DNA from: Thraustochytrium sp. TN22
Taxonomy: Eukaryota > Sar > Bigyra > Thraustochytrida > Thraustochytriidae
Direction: 5' to 3'
DNA length: 39,728 nt
Assembly: GCA_013306675.1 (NCBI GenBank)
Contig: JABLUY010000295.1
Coordinates: 1-39,728, forward strand
A program made the position numbers and the translations under genes. Positions within the stretch are counted from its first letter, which is position 1; each line of letters starts with the position of its first letter. The notes beneath the pieces were generated by a model that had not been told where the DNA came from, made no database searches, and saw only the letters and a program-made list of their open reading frames with translations. Below, piece after piece: positions 23,532-31,958 of the stretch.

Positions 23532-24977
23532 ATGCCTCGCGAGCGCCAAAACAGGATGCTGCTGCTCACGGCTTACTTGCTCGCGGCGCTGGTCGTGCTC
23601 GTGGACGCGGCAGATGAGGGCCCGGGCGTGCCGGCGTGGGCCCACGTGAGCGGCCACGTGATGGAGGCCCGCTTCGATGAGCTGCGTAAGCTGCCCGAGT
23701 CGAGGCGGCCTGCTGTGGTGCGCGATGCGCCAACGCACAAGTGGCCGGCGCTGGAGCGCTGGCGGGACCTCGTGTACCTGGCTGCGCGCACGGGCGAGCT
23801 CGCCACGGTCGTGAGCACGTCGCCCGTCAATATCCACCGCAACCTAGGCCGTGCCATGGGCCAGTGGGCCGAGGATCACAATGCGACGGGCTTCGCGGCG
23901 ACCGTGCAGACCAAGACGCTGCAGAACATGAGCGTGGCCGACCTGCACCGCGAACTCTCTGAGGAGCCCCAAAGCCGGTTCCTCTACAGCACGTCTGACT
24001 TTGTGCCACTCTGCGAGACCGGGCTGTGCGCGGATCTCTCGTCCGAGACGGCAGACCACACGCTGTTGTGGGCGCCGGATGACCGCGTGCGCATCGCGCT
24101 CGACGAACAGCGCAAACTACACATGTGGGCCGGGCGCGAGGGCGTGGTCTCCGGCACGCACTACGACGTCTTTCACAATGTCTTTCTGCAGGTGACGGGC
24201 CGCAAGCGCTTCCTCGTCATGGCGCCAGCTGCCGCGGAGCAGGTGCGGCTCTTCCCGTACCTGCACCCGCACTCGCGCCATGCGCAGCTCGAGATGGACG
24301 CGCTGCGCGACCCGACGCTGGACCCGCAGGACGCGGTGCCCATGTTCGTGGCCGACCTCGCGCCCGGCGACCTGCTCTACGTGCCACCGCACTGGCTGCA
24401 CCGCGTGTTGCCGCTCGACAGCGGCCCCGAAGAGCTGTCCATCAGCGTCAATGGCTGGACCGTTAGCGCCGAGACCCTTTTCGCTCAGCACCTGCGCGGA
24501 ATTCGCCTGCCCGCCTTCATGACGGCTCGCAGCGAGGCGTCGTCCGCGGCACGGCGCACCGCCGCGCTGCGGGAGCTCGTTCTGGAGGCGGCCTACAGCG
24601 CGCTCAAACTCGGTGGCGAAGACCTGGCGGTGACGTTTGTCCGCGACGTCCTTTGGACGCAGCGATACGCGGGCCCCATCGCGGACGCGCTGGGCTGCGC
24701 TTGCCTGCCGGTGGAGCCCCTCGACAACGCGGACCTCTTTGAGATCGCTCGCACCGTGAACGCCTTGACAATCGCCTTTGAACAGGCCCGAACGATCTCG
24801 CGCCTCGATGACGTCGTGCTGCGCGTGCTCTTTACGGACCACGTCGAGGTACTGGCCCACTCCGCGTTTGGCTACCCTGATGCGTGCGGCGCGCTACGGG
24901 CAGTTTGGGACAAGGAGGGCGCTTCGGCCGCCGCGGCATCCGTGGAGGCATGCGAAGTGACCGATGTCCATGTCTAG
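23532..24977 (+). CDS. JmjC/cupin-8 family Fe(II)/2-oxoglutarate oxygenase with signal peptide
   Basis: 481 aa. The N-terminus is a short basic segment followed by LLLTAYLLAALVVLVDAAD, a signal peptide or signal anchor, so the enzyme enters the secretory pathway; Met9 is an alternative start. The JmjC domain core has the iron ligands H-x-D at His210/Asp212 (GTHYDVFHNVFLQVTGRKRF) and a distal His, most likely His290, in LLYVPPHWLHRV, which aligns with the 'WWHxI' His of FIH-type enzymes. SISVNGW ends the core. The C-terminal 140 residues are helical and unassigned. Family members hydroxylate proteins, and animal JMJD8 is lumenal in the ER. A lumenal protein hydroxylase is the best inference, with unknown substrate. 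It is convergent with the TPR-headpiece gene (252 bp). Confidence 0.88.
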   Translation: MPRERQNRMLLLTAYLLAALVVLVDAADEGPGVPAWAHVSGHVMEARFDELRKLPESRRPAVVRDAPTHKWPALERWRDLVYLAARTGELATVVSTSPVNIHRNLGRAMGQWAEDHNATGFAATVQTKTLQNMSVADLHRELSEEPQSRFLYSTSDFVPLCETGLCADLSSETADHTLLWAPDDRVRIALDEQRKLHMWAGREGVVSGTHYDVFHNVFLQVTGRKRFLVMAPAAAEQVRLFPYLHPHSRHAQLEMDALRDPTLDPQDAVPMFVADLAPGDLLYVPPHWLHRVLPLDSGPEELSISVNGWTVSAETLFAQHLRGIRLPAFMTARSEASSAARRTAALRELVLEAAYSALKLGGEDLAVTFVRDVLWTQRYAGPIADALGCACLPVEPLDNADLFEIARTVNALTIAFEQARTISRLDDVVLRVLFTDHVEVLAHSAFGYPDACGALRAVWDKEGASAAAASVEACEVTDVHV

Positions 24978-25229
24978 CTAGAGACAGACTCTCGCGCCTC
25001 GATGGCGTCGTGCTGCGCGCGCTCTCGGCATGCTGACCCACCCACTTCGCCTCTGGCTATCCTGTGCGGCACACGTGTAGGGCGATTCGGCCGCTGGAAC
25101 GGTGAAAGCATGCGGAGCAACTGATGTTCAATAAGTCAAGACTAATCCTACTAACGCCTCGGACCGCCCAGCGGGCTGATTGTCGTCACGGTGCGGTACC
25201 TGGTACAAAGAAAAGGAAGAGAAATGGGG

Positions 25230-26552
25230 TCAAAAGAGGCGGTGCTTCTTGCGCAGGTCCTGTTGCCTCCAGAGCTCGAGCTTCTGAAATTCTTCCGGAG
25301 ACATGCCAAAGACCGTGCGGAATTCGGTGGGATCCAGGTACCGCTCGCGCTGCGTAGCGTCGACGCCCGACGGCAACGGGTTGCCCTGCAGCTGCTTGAG
25401 CGAGTAGTACCTGCGGCGGCGCGACGATGACGCCCTGCTCGCCGAACGCTTCGACGAGACGGCGGAGCTGCGCGAGCTAGACCGCGCGCGCGAGGACGAC
25501 GAGGACCTGCCGTTGGCCGCCGCGCCACCGCCAGTGCTGCCGCCGCTGCCACCGCCGCCGCTGCCGCCCAGCTTGGCGCGCAGCAACTGCACGGCGTTGC
25601 GCGCGTCCTCGTTGTCGCGGTCGAGCTTGGTGAGACGCTTGAAAGCGCGCAGGGCGTCCTCCTCCTTGCCCTCCTTCAGATAGGCAATGCCCAGATTGTA
25701 CAGGTTCTCAGTGTTCTTCGGATCCAGCTCGTACGCCTTGCGCAGGCACGGGAGCGCCAGGTCATAATTGCCCTCGCGCGCGTGCAGCACGCCGAGCGCC
25801 GCGGTTGACTCGAAAAACGCCGGCTCGCGCTTGATGGCCTTAATGAAGCACGCCTTGGCCTTGGACGCCTGTCGCATCTTGAGGTACAGAATGCCCAGGT
25901 TATGCAGCGCAAGAGGCGCGTCCGAGAGCTCCAGCGACTGCTCGTACAGCTGCTGCGCGCGCTCCACGTCATTCTTCTTATGGTGCGCCAGCGCCAGCTC
26001 CGACAGCGCCAGGGCATACAGTCGCGTGGTCTCGGGCGACCGGTCTTTGAGCGCCAGCGCGTTCTCGTAGCACGTGACCGCGTCGTCGAAACGCTTCAGC
26101 TTCAGGTACGCAAAACCCAGGTCCGCGTGCGCGATGGGCTCCTTGGGCTCCTCACGGATGCCTTCCAGCGCCGCGGCCTTGGCCTCCTCGAAGCGCCCCA
26201 GGCTGGCCAGCGCCTCGCTCTTGCCGCAGTACGACGCGTAGAACTGTGGCGCGTACTCGATCGTCTTCTCAAAGCACTCCAGCGCCTTTTTGAACTGTTT
26301 CAGCGCCGCAAACGCCACGCCCATGTTGTGCATGCTCTCAAAGTGCTCCGGGTTGAGCTCTAGGGCGCGCCGGAAGCACTTGATCGCGTCTTTGGCGCGC
26401 CCCGTGTTCATCAGCGCCGCGCCCTTGTTCGAGTACGCCACGAAGAGCTGGTCCTCTGGCAGCTCTTCCAGCGCACGATCATAGTTCGAGATTGCGCCGC
26501 GGAAGTCGCGCACGATGAACGCCTGCTTCGCGCGCTCGATGTGGTCCGCCAT
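25230..26552 (-). CDS. TPR protein with C-terminal villin headpiece domain
   Basis: 440 aa from the ATG at 26552 (GCCATGGCG). Residues 1-325 are about nine tetratricopeptide repeats with the usual W/L-G-Y-A-F-A-P pattern (for example AYSNKGAALMNTGRAKDAIK, HNLGILYLKMRQASKAKACF, YNLGIAYLKEGKEEDALRAF). A Gly/Ser-rich linker with an RS-rich basic stretch follows at about 330-380. The last 59 residues (382-440) are a complete villin headpiece: YSLKQLQGN, ERYLDPTEFRTVFGMSPEEF, then LELWRQQDLRKKHRLF ending in the canonical Leu-Phe. The cap Trp, the basic crown (RKK) and the core Phe residues for F-actin binding are present. Headpieces usually end gelsolin-type or other actin-binding proteins; I do not know a TPR-headpiece fusion as a standard family. 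A scaffold linking TPR partners to actin is inferred. Confidence 0.92.
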   Translation of the reverse strand: MADHIERAKQAFIVRDFRGAISNYDRALEELPEDQLFVAYSNKGAALMNTGRAKDAIKCFRRALELNPEHFESMHNMGVAFAALKQFKKALECFEKTIEYAPQFYASYCGKSEALASLGRFEEAKAAALEGIREEPKEPIAHADLGFAYLKLKRFDDAVTCYENALALKDRSPETTRLYALALSELALAHHKKNDVERAQQLYEQSLELSDAPLALHNLGILYLKMRQASKAKACFIKAIKREPAFFESTAALGVLHAREGNYDLALPCLRKAYELDPKNTENLYNLGIAYLKEGKEEDALRAFKRLTKLDRDNEDARNAVQLLRAKLGGSGGGGSGGSTGGGAAANGRSSSSSRARSSSRSSAVSSKRSASRASSSRRRRYYSLKQLQGNPLPSGVDATQRERYLDPTEFRTVFGMSPEEFQKLELWRQQDLRKKHRLF

Positions 26553-27573
26553 GGCGATGGCCTAGAGCGCGCGCGCCTGTGGAAAACTGGATTTGGCTCC
26601 GCGCGCGAGGCAGACGACGATGCCCGCGCCGACGAACGCCGGTGGCCACGGCCGCGGCCCGCAGACCTGCCGGCCTGTCCTGGCTGGCAGCCAGCCGCCT
26701 CGCCCTCGCCGTGCGGCTCCAGGCCGTGCGTGCGCCGTACCGAGTCGTGCCGTGCCGTGCCGTGCCGTACGAGACCGAGCCGCAGACTGGATCCACTTGA
26801 CCTCTGCCGCCGACGCTTTTCCTCGCAGCGCTCCGCGTCCTCCCGGGCCGCGCCTGGCGCGCGAGCTCCTGCTCCCTCCCGCGCGCGCCTGCGCTCGGCT
26901 CGGCCGCGCGCCGCCAATTTGAATTGCCCACGCCGCGCGCCTCCGCTCGCTCCCTCTCTCACTCTTAGCACAGGCTCTGGAGTCTGGCCCCACCGTGGCC
27001 GTGCACCTGTTGCCGCGCGCAACGCGAAACGGCGTCCGAATCGCGCGGGACGCGTCCGCGACCGTCCGCGACCGTCCGCGACGGGGCAAACCCAGGCACT
27101 GCAGTGCAGGCGCGACGCGAGGGCAGACAGAGCCTGACCAGAGCAGAGCACGCACGCAGACCGACGGCGTGCCAGCCAGGCGCAGACTCGGACGAGTCTC
27201 GCTGAGAGTTAATTTAGATCGTGACGGGCTCTCCGTGACACTTGCGCCGCCACGCCGGCCCGGCGGTCGCGAGACAAATAGTTAGTTCGTTCGCCCTGAG
27301 AGTCTGAGTCGAGTCTGAGACAAACAGGCAGGCAGGCAGGCACTGCAGGCAGGCAGGCAGGCGGGCAGGCCCCAAACCCGAGACGCGCGAGCAGATCAAT
27401 TCTCTCACAGCGCGCCCCGCGCCGGGCACGCAAGGCACGCAGGCGCGCTCGCCCGGCAGGCGGGCGAAGGCGGCGCAGCGCAGCGGCAGGCGCGCCGCGG
27501 CAGGCGCGCGGCGGCTCGCAGAGCGAGCGAAGCAGACCAGGCCAGACAGGCAAGCGAACCCGCCGCTCCAGGA
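26553..27573. other. 1-kb divergent intergenic region (TPR-headpiece gene / HMG-CoA lyase)
   Basis: It contains a CGTGC pentamer repeat (26746-26768), three copies of a 10-bp CCGTCCGCGA unit (27054-27083) and a CAGG tetranucleotide tract in two blocks (27325-27370). No gene is supported. A 449-codon minus-strand frame that extends into HMG-CoA lyase is an antisense shadow. Confidence 0.5.
27325..27370. repeat. (CAGG)n tetranucleotide microsatellite
   Basis: Two blocks of CAGG/GGCA units are separated by CTG. The same motif recurs at 34865-34882 (complement phase) and forms the right window edge. Confidence 0.9.
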
Positions 27574-28587
27574 ATGCGCGCGGCGGCGGCGCGGGTGCGG
27601 CGCGCGTGCGGCGCGGCGGCCAAGCGCCCGCGGCTGCTGAGCTCCATGGCGGCGAGCCAGGGCGGCTTGCCCGCGCACGTGCGCATCGTGGAGGTGGGCC
27701 CGCGCGACGGGCTGCAAAACGAAAAGACCATCATCCCGACCGACGTCAAGGTGGATTTCATCGACCGCCTCTCGCACACGGGCCTGCAGACCGTGGAGGC
27801 GACGAGCTTCGTGTCGCCCGACTACGTGCCGCAAATGGGCGACCACCGGCAGGTCATGGAGCGCATCCAGCGCCTGCCGGGCGTGAGCTACCCGGTGCTG
27901 ACGCCCAACATGAAGGGTTTCATGGGCGCGTTCGAGTCCAAGGCCGAGGAGGTGGCGGTCTTCGCGGCCGCGTCCGAGAGCTTCTCCAAGAAGAACCTCA
28001 ACTGCGACATCGCCAAGAGCCTCGACCGCTTCAAGCCCGTCTGCGAGGAGGCGCAAAAGCACGGCATCCGCGTGCGCGGCTACGTGTCCTGCGTGCTTGG
28101 CTGCCCGTACGAGGGCTACATTGCACCCGAGAAGGTGCTTGAGGTCTCGCAGCGCCTCATCGACCTCGGCTGCTACGAGGTGAGCCTGGGCGACACCATC
28201 GGCGTCGGCACGGCCGGGTCCACGCATGCGCTGCTCGACTGCATCCTCCAGCACATCCCCAAGGAGATGGTGGCCGTACACTTTCACGACACCTACGGCC
28301 AGGCGCTCACCAACATCTTTGTTGCGCTGCAGCACGGCATCTCTGTCGTGGACAGTTCCGTCGCGGGCCTCGGCGGCTGCCCCTTTGCCAAGGGCGCCAC
28401 TGGCAACGTTGCAACGGAGGACGTCGTCTACATGCTGCATGGGCTCGGTATCTCCACGGGCGTCGATTTGCAGATGCTCACCGAGGTCGGCGACTACATG
28501 TCGCAGTACCTGGGCCGCCTCAACCACGCCCGCGCTGGCCGCGCCATGCTCACCAAGGGCCACTTCGCGCCGCTTGCTGCTCCATGA
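27574..28587 (+). CDS. HMGCL: Hydroxymethylglutaryl-CoA lyase, mitochondrial
   Basis: 337 aa. It cleaves HMG-CoA to acetoacetate and acetyl-CoA, the last step of leucine degradation and of ketogenesis. From the ATG at 27574 the first 25 residues are Arg/Ala-rich without acids (mitochondrial targeting). A second ATG at 27646 in a CCATGG context (residue 25) could give a cytosolic or peroxisomal form. The TIM-barrel signature is complete: GPRDGLQNE with the catalytic Arg and Asp, the metal His pair in HFHDTYGQ, and GLGGCPFAKGATGNVATED with the catalytic loop Cys. The protein is full length and ends GHFAPLAAP. No peroxisomal C-terminal tripeptide is visible. It is convergent with the sulfotransferase gene (391 bp between stops). 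Confidence 0.95.
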   Translation: MRAAAARVRRACGAAAKRPRLLSSMAASQGGLPAHVRIVEVGPRDGLQNEKTIIPTDVKVDFIDRLSHTGLQTVEATSFVSPDYVPQMGDHRQVMERIQRLPGVSYPVLTPNMKGFMGAFESKAEEVAVFAAASESFSKKNLNCDIAKSLDRFKPVCEEAQKHGIRVRGYVSCVLGCPYEGYIAPEKVLEVSQRLIDLGCYEVSLGDTIGVGTAGSTHALLDCILQHIPKEMVAVHFHDTYGQALTNIFVALQHGISVVDSSVAGLGGCPFAKGATGNVATEDVVYMLHGLGISTGVDLQMLTEVGDYMSQYLGRLNHARAGRAMLTKGHFAPLAAP

Positions 28588-28978
28588 GCGTGCGCGCCAT
28601 GCATTGCTCCTATTCTTTTCCCTTTCCTCATCTCAGGCTGGGCCACTTTTCTCGACGATGAATCGACTCGAGTCGACTCGGCTCGACTCGACTCGAACAA
28701 CGACGACGACGACGCACCAAGCCGCACGGCGACCTCAGGACAACCCTTTTAGTTTACTTTGATGGATAGCGCGAGAGCGAGAGCGATACAAGAGTTGATT
28801 GCTGTGTCATGATCCATGCTCAAACCACTCTGGCGAAGCTCCATCGTTTTGGTGGCTTTGAGGGAGGATTCACTTCATAGCTCACAGTTAGGATGTTACC
28901 AGGTAGGCACGAGCAACCCACCGACCTGCTCCCCCCTACCTGGTACACTCTCTTTCCCCCCTTCAACAGAGACGCAGG
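28588..28978. other. Tail-to-tail intergenic region with CTCGA repeat and a hairpin
   Basis: These 391 bp separate the HMGCL and sulfotransferase stop codons. They contain a CTCGA/GACTC pentamer tract (28665-28696), a short (CGA)n run after it and the inverted repeat at 28897-28945. No gene is seen. Confidence 0.5.
28897..28945. terminator. Perfect 11-bp inverted repeat in the shared 3' region (possible RNA hairpin)
   Basis: TACCAGGTAGG (28897-28907) is exactly complementary to CCTACCTGGTA (28935-28945) across a 27-base loop. It lies 34 bp beyond the stop codon of the minus-strand sulfotransferase, so it would sit in that 3' untranslated region or in the read-through end of HMGCL. A role in 3' end formation or mRNA stability is a guess. 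Confidence 0.4.
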
Positions 28979-30169
28979 TCAGTCTTCGGTGGGGTAACCG
29001 AGCCGGTCCGCAAGGGCGCGCATCTCGCGCTGCAGGCCCGCAAGTCTGTCGAAGTCGCCCCATGCGAGCTTGACGTAGCCCTTGTTGTTGCTGTTGCGAC
29101 GCGCTGACGAGGGCCGCTCGGCGTGCTCCGCGCAGGCGCGCTGCGCGCGCTCGCGCGTGGGGCCGTAGGCATAGTCCGTGGTGCCCGGAATGGGCTCCAG
29201 GAAACCGCCCAGGCGGGCCACCTCGCATGGCGAGGTGTCCTCGATCCGGTACCATGCGAAGCCCGCGTCGTCGGCTGGCCAGGCGTCAAGCACGCGCCGG
29301 TTGTACTCGACCCAGTACCGGCCGAAGACTTCCTTGCAGCCGCCCTTTAGGGTGCGCCACGGCACGTCCGCGAAGAGGCCCTCCAGCGTGGCCAGCTTGA
29401 GCGGGTGCGGCAGCGTGCCGGGCTCCGCGTCGCGGCAGTACTTGACGATGAGCGAAGCCACTGAGCGCAGCGGGTCGCGCACCTGCAGCAGTACGCGCCC
29501 AAAGGCCGGCGGCCGCGCGCAGTGCGGGTGGCAGCCGAAGTTGCGCCCGAAAACGTCGCGGCACGTCAGCTGCCAGCAGCGGTCCCACTCCACGCGGTAC
29601 GAGCACTTATCGGACGGCTCGAACTGCGTCGAATGCATGATGCGCAGCAGCGGCTCGTGGCAGAGGCGGTCCAGGTCGAGGCGCGCCGCCCGTGTCTGCG
29701 CCGCCTCCGCCTCGCCCTCTGCCCACGCCGGGGCGCCCAGGTAGCGTATGCCCTGGGCCCAGCCAACCGTGCCGTCGCGTGCAAAGTTGTCCTGCGCGTC
29801 CAGGCCTTCATGTGATACCTCGATGCCCAGCTCGTTGAGGGCCTCCGCCACGAAGGTCGTCCCGGAGCTCTGAGTGCCCACCACGAGCAGCTGGCGCGGG
29901 TCCTCCAGGCGCACCACCGGCCTGAACCACCCGGACGAGAGCATCACCCACACGTACGCCAGGTACGCCGCGTACGGTCCCACCACCACCACGCAGATGA
30001 TGAGCACGTTGCGCACAAACACGAGCACCTCCTCTGCCTGCGTGGCCTTGGCCTTGGGCGCCGCCGTCGACCTGGCCTTGGCCGCATCCTCCTTGCTTGC
30101 CGCGGCCTCGGCCGCCTTTTTCTCGGCGCCCGCCGCGCCGCGGGCTCGCCGCCTCGCCTCCTTCGCCAT
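28979..30169 (-). CDS. Type II membrane sulfotransferase-like protein (Golgi)
   Basis: 396 aa from the ATG at 30169; an upstream in-frame ATG at 30274 would add an Arg/Ala-rich extension encoded by CGCT repeats and is unlikely. A basic Ala/Lys-rich cytosolic tail (1-46) is followed by one membrane segment, about 49-77 (VLVFVRNVLIICVVVVGPYAAYLAYVWVML region). The lumenal domain starts with LLVVGTQSSGTTFVAEAL (98-106 P-loop-like 5' phosphosulfate loop binding PAPS) and later has VRDPLRSVASLIVKY, which fits the 3'-phosphate loop. Six or more Cys in the middle (CSYRVEWDRCWQLTCRDVFG, CHPHC) suggest disulfides. The acceptor could be a glycan or a lipid and cannot be predicted. It is head-to-head with RPN8 (413 bp). 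Confidence 0.85.
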   Translation of the reverse strand: MAKEARRRARGAAGAEKKAAEAAASKEDAAKARSTAAPKAKATQAEEVLVFVRNVLIICVVVVGPYAAYLAYVWVMLSSGWFRPVVRLEDPRQLLVVGTQSSGTTFVAEALNELGIEVSHEGLDAQDNFARDGTVGWAQGIRYLGAPAWAEGEAEAAQTRAARLDLDRLCHEPLLRIMHSTQFEPSDKCSYRVEWDRCWQLTCRDVFGRNFGCHPHCARPPAFGRVLLQVRDPLRSVASLIVKYCRDAEPGTLPHPLKLATLEGLFADVPWRTLKGGCKEVFGRYWVEYNRRVLDAWPADDAGFAWYRIEDTSPCEVARLGGFLEPIPGTTDYAYGPTRERAQRACAEHAERPSSARRNSNNKGYVKLAWGDFDRLAGLQREMRALADRLGYPTED

Positions 30170-30582
30170 TGCTCCGCTCGCTCGCTCGCTCGCTCGCTCG
30201 CACGCGCGCGCGCGCGAGGCTCGCTCGCAGTCTGGCGCACGCAGGCACGCAGGCACAGCGCCCGCCGGCACCACTGGCCGGTCGGCACCGCTGGGCCACT
30301 GGAACGCCGGAACCGCTGATCCGGATGAAGCTTCGCTCTCTTTGCGGGCGCCGCCTCGCGCGCGCGGGCGCCGAGCGGGCAGGCGGGCGGGCAGACCGCG
30401 GGGCTATCGGCGGCTGGCGCGCGGAGCGGCGGCGGCGGCGGCGGCGGCGGCAGCTCGCGCCCGGTCCGAGCTCGCTCTGGCCAAGAGGAGGCCCGAGGGC
30501 AGGCAGAGAGAGAGAGAGAGAGGCAGGCAAGGCTCGCTCGCCGTTGCGGTCTGCTGCGTCGGCGCGCCCCAGCGCGAGCACC
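30170..30582. promoter_or_regulatory. Divergent promoter region between the sulfotransferase and RPN8 genes
   Basis: This head-to-head interval carries a (CGCT)n run passing into (CG)n (30176-30222), a GGC run (30425-30452) and an (AG)n run of about 20 bases (30500-30521) upstream of RPN8. Purine/pyrimidine tracts of this kind precede several genes in the window. No TATA box is evident. Confidence 0.5.
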
Positions 30583-31527
30583 ATGCCGGCGCCCCTGGAG
30601 CCGGAGACGACGGTGGTGCACCCGCTGGTGCTGCTGAGCGTGGTGGACCACTACAACCGCGTGGCGCGCGACACCAAGAAGCGCGTGGTGGGCGTGCTGC
30701 TGGGGTCCACGCACAAGGGCCGCGTGGATGTCTCGAACTCCTTCGCCGTGCCGTTCGAGGAGGACCTCAAGGACCCAAGCATCTGGTACCTGGACCACAG
30801 CTTCCTGGAGAACATGTTCGACATGTTCCGCAAGGTGAACGCGTCGGAGCGCATCGTGGGCTTCTACTCGACCGGCCCCAAGATCCGGCAAAACGACCTG
30901 CAGCTGGACGTGCTCTTCCGGCGGTACTGCTCGAACCCGGTGCTGGTGATCGTGGACATCCGACCAGAGGTGCAGGGCGTGCCGACGCAGGCGTACTACT
31001 CGATCGAAGAGGTCAACGACAAGAAGGAGACCGTGCGCACCTTCAAGCACATTGACTCCCAGATCGAGGCATACGAGGCCGAGGAGGTCGGTGTCGAGCA
31101 CCTGCTGCGCGACATCAACGACCCGACTGTCAGCACGCTCGCCTCGCGCGTTGCGCACAAGATGGAGGGCCTGCGCGGGCTCAAGTCGCGCCTCGAGGAG
31201 GTCCATGCCTACATGGACGCTGTCGTCAAGGGCGAGCTCCCGGTCAACAACCAGGTCATCTATAACCTGCAGGACATCTTCAACCTCCTGCCAAACCTGA
31301 ACATTGAGGCTCTTGTCAAGAGCTACTTTGTCAAGATCAACGACATGCACCTCGTCGTCTACCTCTCGGCGCTCGTGCGCTCCATCATCGCGCTCCACAA
31401 CCTCCTCAACAACAAGCTCAAGTACAAGGACTACGAGAACAAGAAGACCTCCTCCGTCGTGCACGGCTCCAAGGACGCCGCGCACTCCGACAACGCCGCC
31501 GAGGCCAAGCCAGACAAGAAGAAGTGA
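30583..31527 (+). CDS. RPN8: 26S proteasome regulatory lid subunit Rpn8 (PSMD7)
   Basis: 314 aa from the ATG at 30583 (CACCATGCC), close to the human subunit in length. The N-terminal MPN domain begins VVHPLVLLSVVDHYNRV and continues KRVVGVLLG, FAVPFEEDL, ERIVGFYSTGP and NPVLVIVDIRP. The JAMM metal ligands (E, H-x-H, D) are absent, as expected for Rpn8, which pairs with the active deubiquitinase Rpn11. The C-terminal helices (VEHLLRDIND to YLSALVRSIIALHNLLNNKL) form the lid helical bundle. Very strong conservation makes this one of the safest calls. The last 25 residues are charged and variable. The function is structural, in proteasome lid assembly. Confidence 0.96.
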   Translation: MPAPLEPETTVVHPLVLLSVVDHYNRVARDTKKRVVGVLLGSTHKGRVDVSNSFAVPFEEDLKDPSIWYLDHSFLENMFDMFRKVNASERIVGFYSTGPKIRQNDLQLDVLFRRYCSNPVLVIVDIRPEVQGVPTQAYYSIEEVNDKKETVRTFKHIDSQIEAYEAEEVGVEHLLRDINDPTVSTLASRVAHKMEGLRGLKSRLEEVHAYMDAVVKGELPVNNQVIYNLQDIFNLLPNLNIEALVKSYFVKINDMHLVVYLSALVRSIIALHNLLNNKLKYKDYENKKTSSVVHGSKDAAHSDNAAEAKPDKKK

Positions 31528-31958
31528 GAGCGTGTGACTCGACTCTTCGTCAGACAAGGGGCGCCAAGCCGGACAGCAGCACAAAGAGAAAACCACCGTA
31601 GCCTATGTGATGATGATGATGATGATGAAGACGATGACGATGTCGATCACCATGACCATGGCGATGAGAATGACAAGGCAGGAAGACACGATCACCTCGG
31701 CCCAGCTAAGCTGGCTACTCGGACTCGAGGCCTATTCCGCCGAGGAGGCGGAAAATGGTCCACTTGTCCGTTGATGGGAGACCGCGCGCGAGCGTCCTCG
31801 GTGCTTGCGCGGCGGCTCGGCAGTCGTACGAGCGCGGCTGCCGCAGGGCGCGGCGCGGCGCAGCGCAGGGAGGACGAAGACGCGCGCGGGCGCGCGCGCG
31901 GGATAAGAGAGCGGGCGCCGCTGTGGCTCGCACGGCCGCGCAGGCCCGGGCCGGCACA
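31528..31958. other. Intergenic region with a GAT repeat
   Basis: A 431-bp same-strand gap between RPN8 and the IQ protein. It contains (TGA)7 with interrupted continuation (31608-31660) and, further on, GC-rich leader sequence that remains open in frame with the downstream gene from 31755. Confidence 0.5.

Noticed and set aside
27214-28563. Minus-strand frame of 449 codons
   Set aside because: Antisense to HMG-CoA lyase, which has complete catalytic motifs.
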